Source: an uncultured Phocaeicola sp.
Lineage (GTDB): Bacteria > Bacteroidota > Bacteroidia > Bacteroidales > Bacteroidaceae
NCBI GenBank assembly: GCA_944321015.1
Contig: CALUJS010000028.1
Span: forward strand, 1-34,085
DNA: 34,085 nt
Reading direction: 5' to 3'
Shown here: positions 28,901 through 34,085 of the stretch, one piece after another
Layout: each line of letters begins with the position of its first letter
Numbering within the stretch: the first letter of the stretch is position 1
Notes under the pieces: model-generated
What the model was told of the DNA's origin: nothing
Databases searched by the model: none
Seen by the model: the letters and a program-made list of their open reading frames with translations, nothing else
Program-made: the position numbers and the translations under genes

Positions 28901-29462
28901 CACGATTGATGACTTCAGCATGTATCTGGATCCGGACATCAACGTACTGCGCTACATGGGCACACGCATCTCGCCCCACACACTGGGCGTGCAGTTGAAC
29001 GGCGAATGGCGCGGATTCAACCTGAGCGCCCTCTTTACCGGACGCTTCGGAGGCAAAATGCAAATGCCTACATTCACCTATTCCATGGCCGGAAGCTATG
29101 AAAAGATGACCCTTAATGCCCAACTGAGCGATGTCCTGGCCGGAGACCCCAACACGATGCCTATCCCCGACGCCGATATTCCAGCCGAAGTATATGCCAA
29201 CTGGTCGATGGCCGCCTCCCTGCTGGACAATCGCGTGGAAAGTGCTTCCTATATATATTGCAAGGAAGTCGTAATGGACTACACTTTCCCGCAGTTCAAC
29301 CGGGCATCACGCATAGTCAAAGGGCTGAATCTTTTTGCCAAGGTGGAAAACCTGGGACTCATCTGGACAGCCAACTCCAAACACTATCACCCGGAATATC
29401 TGCCGGGACAAGCAACCGAGCCGGTCGTCACCTGGACGCTGGGCGCACGTGTCAACTTCTAA
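25911..29462 (+). CDS. SusC-family TonB-dependent outer-membrane transporter with STN signalling domain
   Basis: A 1183-residue active importer driven by TonB. A signal peptide ends near residue 26 (CVCCLFAAQFAMA). The STN domain at about 33-108 (GLEEILNEVRENAGYKMFYN) reaches the FecR protein in the periplasm. A carboxypeptidase-regulatory-like beta domain follows at about 120-195 (VQGTVVDKEGMPLAGATVRV). The plug is at about 200-335 (YQIRGTGTMMADDMPLVVVD; INPNDVESVTVLKDAAAASI), and the beta-barrel runs to LGARVNF at the C-terminus. It pairs with the SusD lipoprotein encoded 13 bp downstream. The substrate cannot be told from sequence; no glycosidase or protease is adjacent. Confidence 0.96.
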   Translation: MKRSRTWKRGLSACVCCLFAAQFAMAQGTADRRMSIDKTNAGLEEILNEVRENAGYKMFYNSRLLRERRATVRMTNATVDEILKKAFAGTGLTYRLENGTIVIRRAEQQSRPGQEERRRVQGTVVDKEGMPLAGATVRVEGQAMGAATDADGHFDLSIPSGTRRLEVSFIGMKTALLELTKRDHYVVTLEENSVMLSDVVATGYQTISRERATGSYSILTDEEMERRHATKFSSILDGLVAGAQGTDDGRGGTAYQIRGTGTMMADDMPLVVVDGFPLMDTQSNITGDNPALTALEKINPNDVESVTVLKDAAAASIWGARSANGVIVITTKKGNKQKRWEVNVNTQLSVGHKKDVGQMLNRASSADMIAYQRMLFERQYMDYGEYYGTLSELTNPVTSSELLLYKGIRWGTISEDEMNAGLERLARLDNAKQIKDHFLENPFLFQTNASVSGGTEKYNTYASLLYQHDSGDFIGKQENSFMANWNNNFTFNRYLSLNVGLALQQENAHSSVISENDLRNLSPYEMLLDEDGNYATHVGSYNTDVLNMFDWSRFPYHDMNYNMLQEARTRNSRTVNTMYRAQIGLQVNIIDGLRFNSRFQYEENRYRQRTYNSEESFAARFAVNEFTPGDYDGNPQGDSVLPMGGIRNLDRGSRRGMVFRNDISFDRTFGERHALSVVLGNELSRYRSSTFQLPTLYGCTSPTAGGTMGPSGYFTTLDGYNSTVSGVPLEGKEYLSESYNDNRYVSFYGNASYTYDERYGLSLSARSDASNLITSEPKYRWSPLWSTGLMWHLSNERFLKNVSWLDRLTLRLTYGQNGNACSISSARTTINTNITYPDDYTGLLPGRIADYGNPTLRWEKTSTTNIGLDFALLGNRLFGSIDFYNKRGTDILGTVTMSAVNGTSSATFNNAELLNRGVEVTLGGRFNAGEAILSANVTYAYNKNKILSLYNELTMVNDMIQAEYVEGYPLSSIFAFHYLGTDESGVPQVSDGRGGSYTIDDFSMYLDPDINVLRYMGTRISPHTLGVQLNGEWRGFNLSALFTGRFGGKMQMPTFTYSMAGSYEKMTLNAQLSDVLAGDPNTMPIPDADIPAEVYANWSMAASLLDNRVESASYIYCKEVVMDYTFPQFNRASRIVKGLNLFAKVENLGLIWTANSKHYHPEYLPGQATEPVVTWTLGARVNF

Positions 29463-29475
29463 ACAACCAACGATT

Positions 29476-30969
29476 ATGAAACATAGAATCTATACCATCC
29501 TATTAACCGCCACATGTCTTCTGACCGGCTGTGACGACTTCCTTTCCGAGGTGCCCAACCGCGGAGGCGACGAAGTGTTGAACTCCGGCGCACAAATCGA
29601 CGCACTGTTCAACAACAGTGATTACCTTACCACCTATGCCAAGCTGTCGCTCACCAGTTCAGACGATTTTGGATACACCACAGCCGTAGCCGACGCATTT
29701 GGCTATGTGGATAGCGATGTGATGAACGGACTGACATGGAACGTGGAAAGCCAACGACTCGTTGCCTACGGTGACGAGATGTGGAGCACGGAATATTCCA
29801 AGATTTTCCTGGCCAATCTCATCATCAATGAAATTGACGAAGTGACCGACATCACCGATGAACAACGCACCGACTATCTGGCCAATGCGCATTTCATCCG
29901 TGCCTTGGCCAACTGGCAACTTGTGTCGCTCTATGCACAGCCTTATGACGAAGAGACGCTCGACACACCGGGATTGCCCCTGAAACAGACCACCAGTTAT
30001 GAGGAAGACATGCATCGCGCAACACTGAAAGACACCTATGCTTTCATTTTGGCCGACCTCGACGAAGCCTACAAGACCACCCGCACCGATATCGGCCAAC
30101 GCTGGCTTGTCTCCCGTCCTGCCGTAGAAGCCCTCAGGGCGCGCATCTATCTCAGCATGCAGAAGTATGAGGATGCAGCCAACCATGCCGCCGAAGCGCT
30201 AAAGAGCCAACGCGCCCGGCTGGTAGACTACAACACGCTGGGCACCATTGAACGCACACTGACCTCCATGGACGGCGATATCACGGTAACCTACTCCGAA
30301 CTGTACGGCATGAGCCCCGTAGAATTCACAGACTATCCCGAATTATACTATGCCTCAATGTATGAAGCAAGCAGCTATTTCCTTCCCTCGTCAGACCTGC
30401 TAAATATTTACGACCGCGAGGATGACCTCCGTTTCCGACTGCTCTTCGTGAAAAACGGCACTTTGGCAATGGGATTGGAAAATATCGTTGAAGACAACAT
30501 GCTCTACACTTACTTTGTCGGGCTGTATGACGACAGCATCATGCCCGCCGCGCCCACCGTGCCCGAAGTGCTACTCACCCGCGCCGAGGCTCTTGCCCGC
30601 CAAGGCCAATGGGAAGAAGGTATGAATGTGCTCAACGAACTACGCGCCAAGCGCATCCGCACAGGCGGACACATTACGCTGGCTGCCACCTCGCAAGAAG
30701 AAGCCATCCGGCTCATTCTGGAAGAACGACATCGCGAAATGCCTTTCATGATGCGCTGGCAAGACATACGCCGACTGGCTTACAACGAAACACCGAATGA
30801 TGACATCGCTCTGAACCGTATCTTTTATAAGATGGAGAACAACACGATAGACTACGGCGTAACACAGGAATACACCCTGCCGGTTAGGTCCAAACGCTAC
30901 GCGCAACCTATTGCAGACATTGAAATCGCACGTAGCGGAAGCCAACTGGTACAGAACGACTACGACTGA
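29476..30969 (+). CDS. SusD/RagB-family surface nutrient-binding lipoprotein
   Basis: A 497-residue lipoprotein that caps the SusC barrel and captures ligand outside the cell. The signal peptide MKHRIYTILLTATCLLTGC places the lipidated cysteine at 19; DDFLSEVPNRGG after it is acidic, as expected for surface export, and is the usual SusD start. The helical TPR-like core includes FIRALANWQLVSLYAQPYDE and AVEALRARIYLSMQKYEDAA; the C-terminal part has EVLLTRAEALARQGQWEEGM and ILEERHREMPFMMRWQDIRR. The start at 29476 is chosen because the longer frame from 29335 overlaps the SusC gene. A hairpin-rich gap separates it from the TlpA gene. Confidence 0.95.
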   Translation: MKHRIYTILLTATCLLTGCDDFLSEVPNRGGDEVLNSGAQIDALFNNSDYLTTYAKLSLTSSDDFGYTTAVADAFGYVDSDVMNGLTWNVESQRLVAYGDEMWSTEYSKIFLANLIINEIDEVTDITDEQRTDYLANAHFIRALANWQLVSLYAQPYDEETLDTPGLPLKQTTSYEEDMHRATLKDTYAFILADLDEAYKTTRTDIGQRWLVSRPAVEALRARIYLSMQKYEDAANHAAEALKSQRARLVDYNTLGTIERTLTSMDGDITVTYSELYGMSPVEFTDYPELYYASMYEASSYFLPSSDLLNIYDREDDLRFRLLFVKNGTLAMGLENIVEDNMLYTYFVGLYDDSIMPAAPTVPEVLLTRAEALARQGQWEEGMNVLNELRAKRIRTGGHITLAATSQEEAIRLILEERHREMPFMMRWQDIRRLAYNETPNDDIALNRIFYKMENNTIDYGVTQEYTLPVRSKRYAQPIADIEIARSGSQLVQNDYD

Positions 30970-30983
30970 CACACGGATAGAGC

Positions 30984-31077
30984 AACACAGGAGCACGCAG
31001 ACTTGAAACCGTCCTGCACATCCAATCGGGGCGGTTCGTTGAGGGTTGTTGTCTCGAGATGCTCCTGTGTTTCTTTT
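30984..31077 (+). terminator. Long-range terminator stem after the SusD gene
   Basis: AACACAGGAGCA (30984-30995) pairs perfectly with TGCTCCTGTGTT (31060-31071), followed by TCTTTTT. The 64-nt loop holds more pairing (AGAC/GTCT and AACCG/CGGTT), so the RNA would be branched. Termination may be partial, letting the next gene be co-expressed. Confidence 0.7.
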
Positions 31078-31133
31078 TCCGGCAGGCCTATCACAGAGAC
31101 CAACAATTTCCTCAACCTAAACACCATCAACTC

Positions 31134-32285
31134 ATGAAACAAATAAATCTCATTCTACATACATCCACATTGTTGACAGTTTTCCTCTTTCTGTTGAGCG
31201 GGTGCCAACAAGGGCATCGTGCCCCTCTGTCACTCAAAGTGGAAGGACTTTCCGGCGACACCGCCACTTGGAGTATTACCGGCGTTTCCTATTCAATCGC
31301 AAATCCGGAACAGTGGGACAGTACGTTCACTCTGACCGACGGAAAAGCCGAGCTGAATATTCACGTCGACACGTTCACCCGCATCATGATAACCCCTTCC
31401 AACGTGCCATATCCGTTCTTAAACACCATAGATGCCTATCTGGAAAAAGACAAACCCATACAAATCAGCGCCCACATGAAAGATGGTTACGTGGCCTATT
31501 CGGCCAAAGGCTCCACCCTAATGGAGCAATATGCCGACCGCACTTCGGCATTCCGCAAGTCCGCCATCGACCAACTACAAGGATTAGAAGGCAACGAACT
31601 GTTCAAACACTACAACAAACTCTCTGATGCCGACTGTAAGGCCAATGTGGACTACGCCTTGGCACATCCGTCCGACGACATTTCCGCCGTCTACCTCACC
31701 GAATTGGCCGACGACTCCCTGCTGGCCGCCCGTGCCGACGAACTGACATCTTCACTCGTGCAAGGCGGACTGCGTGGCATCATCGACTTACGCATCCGGT
31801 GCTATGACTACGAATCGGCCGTTCGTTACTCTTCCGGCGATGTGCGCTTAGGATGCCAAGCACCGTCTTTTAGCGCAAAAGGCATTGATGGCGATACCAT
31901 CAGTCTGGCTCAATATGCCGGACAGAAATATGTAGTACTCGATTTCTGGGGCTCATGGTGCAGTTGGTGCATGAAAGGCATGCCTGCCATGCGCCGCTAC
32001 CAAGAAAAGTATAAAGACCGGATGATCATCATAGGCGTAAACTGTAACGACACGGAAACAGCCTGCCGCCGAGCAATGGAAAAACAACACATGACATGGC
32101 CGCAAATCATGGACAAGCCCGACATGGAAAACAGCCTCGTGACACGCTATGCCGTGCAGGCTTATCCCACAAAAATCATCATCTCGCCTGAGAGCCATAT
32201 CGTGGGCTACTTCGACGGCGAAGAAGAAACATTTTATCAAATGTTGGACAGTCTGTTCGTCGCTCGCCACGCACAACATCCTTAA
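31134..32285 (+). CDS. TlpA-like thioredoxin-fold lipoprotein
   Basis: A 383-residue lipoprotein with signal MKQINLILHTSTLLTVFLFL and lipidated cysteine 24 (LLSGCQQG). The residues after the cysteine are not acidic, so it more likely faces the periplasm than the surface. An N-terminal beta-rich domain (about 30-125, DUF4369-like) and a helical linker precede the thioredoxin domain, which starts near 238 (LGCQAPSFSAKGIDGDTISL). The redox motif is C276-S-W-C279 in WGSWCSWCMKG, a variant of the usual WCGPC; the cis-proline segment is AVQAYPTKIII. It is expected to reduce or isomerise disulfides. Such proteins often accompany SusC/SusD pairs for proteins, peptides or metals. The ATG at 31059 lies inside the terminator and is rejected. 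Confidence 0.9.
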   Translation: MKQINLILHTSTLLTVFLFLLSGCQQGHRAPLSLKVEGLSGDTATWSITGVSYSIANPEQWDSTFTLTDGKAELNIHVDTFTRIMITPSNVPYPFLNTIDAYLEKDKPIQISAHMKDGYVAYSAKGSTLMEQYADRTSAFRKSAIDQLQGLEGNELFKHYNKLSDADCKANVDYALAHPSDDISAVYLTELADDSLLAARADELTSSLVQGGLRGIIDLRIRCYDYESAVRYSSGDVRLGCQAPSFSAKGIDGDTISLAQYAGQKYVVLDFWGSWCSWCMKGMPAMRRYQEKYKDRMIIIGVNCNDTETACRRAMEKQHMTWPQIMDKPDMENSLVTRYAVQAYPTKIIISPESHIVGYFDGEEETFYQMLDSLFVARHAQHP

Positions 32286-32367
32286 TATAATAAAACAGAA
32301 ACAGCGAGAACCTCAGGCAACACACACTCCCCTTTATTTCTTTTTTGCAGAAAAGTTAAAGGAAAGT

Positions 32368-32398
32368 TTTGTAAATAAGTAAAGTATGCGTATTTTTG
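32368..32398 (+). promoter_or_regulatory. Consensus Bacteroides promoter of rpsU
   Basis: TTTG at 32368-32371 and TATTTTTG at 32391-32398 are separated by 19 bp, the ideal -33/-7 layout. The rpsU ATG follows 55 bp later in an A-rich leader. Confidence 0.85.
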
Positions 32399-32453
32399 CG
32401 GCCACTTTGAACCATGTATAATTATTAACCAACTCTATAAAAACAAAAACAAA

Positions 32454-32645
32454 ATGATTGTAGTACCTGTAAAAGAAGGCGAAAACATTGAAAAAGCGCT
32501 GAAGAAGTTCAAAAGAAAATTTGAGAAGACCGGTGTAATCAAAGAATTGAGAAGCAGACAGCAATACGACAAACCGTCTGTAATCAAAAGACTTAAGATG
32601 GAACACGCCATCTACATCCAGAAACTTCAGCAGACAGAAGAATAA
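32454..32645 (+). CDS. rpsU: Small ribosomal subunit protein bS21
   Basis: A 63-residue basic protein of the 30S subunit, near the 3' end of 16S rRNA. Recognised by MIVVPVKEGENIEKALKKFK and RSRQQYDKPSVIKRLKMEHA. In Bacteroidetes ribosomes bS21, with bS18 and bS6, is known from Flavobacterium to hide the anti-Shine-Dalgarno sequence. As I recall, a tyrosine at position 54 stacks there; Y54 is present here (HAIYIQKL). Its own start has an A-rich leader with no Shine-Dalgarno sequence. First gene of the likely unit rpsU-xerC-hpf. Confidence 0.96.
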   Translation: MIVVPVKEGENIEKALKKFKRKFEKTGVIKELRSRQQYDKPSVIKRLKMEHAIYIQKLQQTEE

Positions 32646-32720
32646 TTATTTCGCAAATTATTTGAATTTATCATCAGATTTCCATATATTCGTTGCTGAA
32701 TTATACAAGCTACGATTCTC

Positions 32721-33605
32721 ATGCTGATAAATTCTTTCTTGGAGTATCTTCAAGTTGAGCGAAACTACTCCCCCCTGACGCTGGAAAGCTACGGGACGGA
32801 CTTGAGACAATTTGAAGCATACTTTACGGACACCGACCCGGAGCTGACGTGGACAACAGTCGACGTCGACATTATCCGCCAATGGGTAATGGAGATGATG
32901 AACGAGTCCTATTCGGCAACCTCCGTCAACCGAAAGTTAAGCGCGTTGCGCTCTTTCTATCGGTTTCTGCGTTTACGCGGATATACGGAGCGGAATCCGA
33001 TGCTGAAAATGAAAGGGCCGAAAAAGAAGAAGCCGTTGCCCGTCTTCGTAAAAGAGCAGAACATGGACAAACTTCTGAGCAAGACGCCCGAAGCTGACGA
33101 TTTTGAAGGTATCCGCAACCACTTGATACTGGAAACATTCTACGAAACCGGCATGCGCCGGGCCGAGCTAATCGGTCTCGACGACAAAGATGTCGACACA
33201 AGTGCTTCCGTAATAAAAGTGACAGGAAAGAGAAACAAACAGCGTCTGATTCCTTTCGGCGAAAAGCTCCGCAAGAATCTGATTGCCTACATGCAGCTGA
33301 GAGACGAGGTTATCTCTCCACGCGACACCCAAGCATTCTTCGTAAATGCCAACGGACGCCGAGTAACCACGCAGTTCGTTTATGATTTGGTAAAAAAAAG
33401 TTTGTCGAAAGTTGTTACGCTGAAGAAACGTAGTCCGCACGTGCTGAGACACACATTTGCCACCTCCATGCTAAACCATGAGGCCAACCTGGAAGTAGTA
33501 AAAGAGTTGTTGGGGCACAAAAGTTTGGAAACTACAGAAATCTATACGCATGCAACTTTTGAGGAACTTAAACAGATTTATAAACAGGCTCATCCGCGAG
33601 CCTAA
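32721..33605 (+). CDS. xerC: Tyrosine recombinase, XerC/XerD type
   Basis: A 294-residue site-specific recombinase, probably one of the chromosome-dimer-resolving Xer pair. The N-terminal SAM-like core-binding domain (about 1-90, FLEYLQVERNYSPLTLESYG) is followed by the catalytic domain with a full set of residues: R146 (TGMRRAEL), K170, H240 and R243 (HVLRHTFATSM), H266 (GHKSLETT) and nucleophile Y275 (EIYTHA). Length and lack of extra domains argue for housekeeping Xer rather than a mobile-element integrase; no attachment sites or cargo are seen. It lies 75 bp after rpsU and 18 bp before hpf. Confidence 0.85.
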   Translation: MLINSFLEYLQVERNYSPLTLESYGTDLRQFEAYFTDTDPELTWTTVDVDIIRQWVMEMMNESYSATSVNRKLSALRSFYRFLRLRGYTERNPMLKMKGPKKKKPLPVFVKEQNMDKLLSKTPEADDFEGIRNHLILETFYETGMRRAELIGLDDKDVDTSASVIKVTGKRNKQRLIPFGEKLRKNLIAYMQLRDEVISPRDTQAFFVNANGRRVTTQFVYDLVKKSLSKVVTLKKRSPHVLRHTFATSMLNHEANLEVVKELLGHKSLETTEIYTHATFEELKQIYKQAHPRA

Positions 33606-33610
33606 TTAAA

Positions 33611-33619
33611 AAAGGAGGT
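33611..33619 (+). promoter_or_regulatory. Perfect Shine-Dalgarno site before hpf
   Basis: AAAGGAGGT ends 4 bp before the hpf ATG at 33624, so the GGAGG core is 5 bp from the start. It contrasts with rpsU and most other starts in the window, which lack such a sequence. Confidence 0.85.
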
Positions 33620-33623
33620 TTAT

Positions 33624-33923
33624 ATGGAAATTAGAATTCAATCGATTCATTTCGATGCTTCAGAGCAACTGCAGGCTTTCATTCAAAAAAAAGCAGCCAA
33701 ATTAGAGAAGTATTGCGATGAAATAAGAAAGGTAGAGGTGTCATTAAAAGTCGTAAAACCCGAAACCGCCAAAAACAAGGAAGCAGGCATCAAGGTCTAT
33801 GTACCCAACTCAGACCTGTATGCCGAGAAGGTTTGCGACACATTTGAAGAAGCAGTAGACTTAAGCTTGGACGCACTGGCCAAACAATTGGAAAAGTTCA
33901 AAGAAAAGCAGCGTGCCAAGTAA
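33624..33923 (+). CDS. hpf: Short-form ribosome hibernation promoting factor
   Basis: A 99-residue protein of the HPF/YfiA (RaiA) family that binds the 30S decoding region and silences ribosomes in starvation. The fold beta-alpha-beta-beta-beta-alpha is visible: MEIRIQSIHFDASEQLQAFI, KVEVSLKVVK, AGIKVYVP and TFEEAVDLSLDALAKQLEKF. No C-terminal dimerisation domain, so it is the short form. It follows xerC by 18 bp and is preceded by a perfect Shine-Dalgarno sequence, unusual for this organism. A hairpin and a tRNA promoter follow. Confidence 0.93.
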   Translation: MEIRIQSIHFDASEQLQAFIQKKAAKLEKYCDEIRKVEVSLKVVKPETAKNKEAGIKVYVPNSDLYAEKVCDTFEEAVDLSLDALAKQLEKFKEKQRAK

Positions 33924-33929
33924 AAAAGC

Positions 33930-33947
33930 CCACAAAAGTTTTTGTGG
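33930..33947 (+). terminator. Hairpin after hpf
   Basis: CCACAAAA (33930-33937) and TTTTGTGG (33940-33947) form a tight stem 6 bp after the hpf stop codon. The following TTAAAAATAAA has no T run, so on the + strand it is a modest terminator. Its right arm contains the TTTG used as -33 of the tRNA promoter. Confidence 0.6.
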
Positions 33948-33970
33948 TTAAAAATAAATAGCTAAATTTG
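33941..33970 (+). promoter_or_regulatory. Promoter of the tRNA operon
   Basis: TTTG at 33941-33944 and TAAATTTG at 33963-33970 are 18 bp apart, a near-consensus Bacteroides promoter. It overlaps the hairpin after hpf. Confidence 0.75.
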
Positions 33971-34003
33971 CAGCCGTTTCACTAGGCATTGGTGAAACGG
34001 CTG
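33971..34003 (+). other. Perfect hairpin in the tRNA leader
   Basis: CAGCCGTTTCAC (33971-33982) and GTGAAACGGCTG (33992-34003) form a perfect 12-bp stem with a 9-nt loop, between the -7 box and the tRNA. No T run follows (AATTTAAAAG), so it is more likely a processing or stability element of the primary transcript than a terminator. Confidence 0.75.
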
Positions 34004-34012
34004 AATTTAAAA

Positions 34013-34085
34013 GCCTCTTTAGCTCAGTTGGCCAGAGCACGTGATTTGTAATCTCGGGGTCGTTGGTTCGAATCCGACAAGAGGC
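34013..34085 (+). tRNA. tRNA-Thr (anticodon UGU), cut at the window edge
   Basis: The acceptor arm GCCTCTT pairs with AAGAGGC at the very end of the window. The D arm is GCTC/GAGC, the anticodon loop TTTGTAA gives UGU (reads ACA and other ACN threonine codons), and the T arm is GTTGG/CCGAC with loop TTCGAAT. The anticodon stem has one T-T mismatch. The discriminator base and any CCA lie beyond the window. In Bacteroides, tRNA genes and tuf commonly follow at this place. Confidence 0.92.

Noticed and set aside
32721..33605. Tyrosine recombinase as evidence of an integrated mobile element next to the tRNA
   Set aside because: The gene is in a housekeeping unit, Xer-sized, with no direct repeats, cargo or excision genes in view.

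Overview
The window looks like chromosomal DNA from a Bacteroidales bacterium, most likely Bacteroidaceae or a close relative. The evidence is a MurF-alanine racemase fusion, a NADH-dehydrogenase-like operon without nuoE/F/G, a fused nuoCD, a SusC/SusD pair with an ECF sigma factor and a FecR-type anti-sigma factor, promoters with the Bacteroides -7 box TAnnTTTG, mostly Shine-Dalgarno-free starts, and an rpsU-xerC-hpf-tRNA block. Species cannot be named from sequence alone. All supported genes lie on the + strand; coding DNA is GC-rich, while many promoter-proximal segments are AT-rich.

Layout. 1-2692: the 3' part of murF-alr, then a WcaJ-type undecaprenyl-phosphate sugar phosphotransferase. 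3361-13372: the ten-gene nuo operon A-B-CD-H-I-J-K-L-M-N, closed by a strong terminator. 13499-14818: a lipoprotein of unknown function. 15145-22573: purH, then mreB-mreC-mreD-mrdA(PBP2)-rodA, the rod-shape elongation cluster. 22858-23859: malate dehydrogenase with a strong terminator. 24041-32285: ECF sigma factor, FecR anti-sigma, STN-containing SusC, SusD and a TlpA-like lipoprotein, a regulated outer-membrane uptake locus without degradative enzymes in view. 32454-33923: rpsU, xerC-like recombinase and short hibernation factor hpf. 34013-34085: tRNA-Thr(UGU), cut by the window edge before the discriminator base.

How the parts fit. The first genes and the mre cluster serve cell-wall and envelope synthesis. 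The nuo operon and mdh serve energy metabolism. The sigma/FecR/SusCD set is a surface-signalling nutrient system. The last block is translation machinery.

The most unusual structure is a family of three short arrays at 2817-2886, 14962-15031 and 22603-22672. Each has four ATAT cores spaced exactly 22 bp apart, separated by variable GC-rich 18-bp spacers that often carry a CGCTC/GAGCG dyad. Each array lies at a transcription-unit boundary, upstream of the promoter region of the next unit (nuo, purH, mdh). I know of no described element with this grammar. A second point of interest is that hpf, downstream of rpsU, has a perfect Shine-Dalgarno sequence, rare in this window, which suggests translational control linked to bS21.
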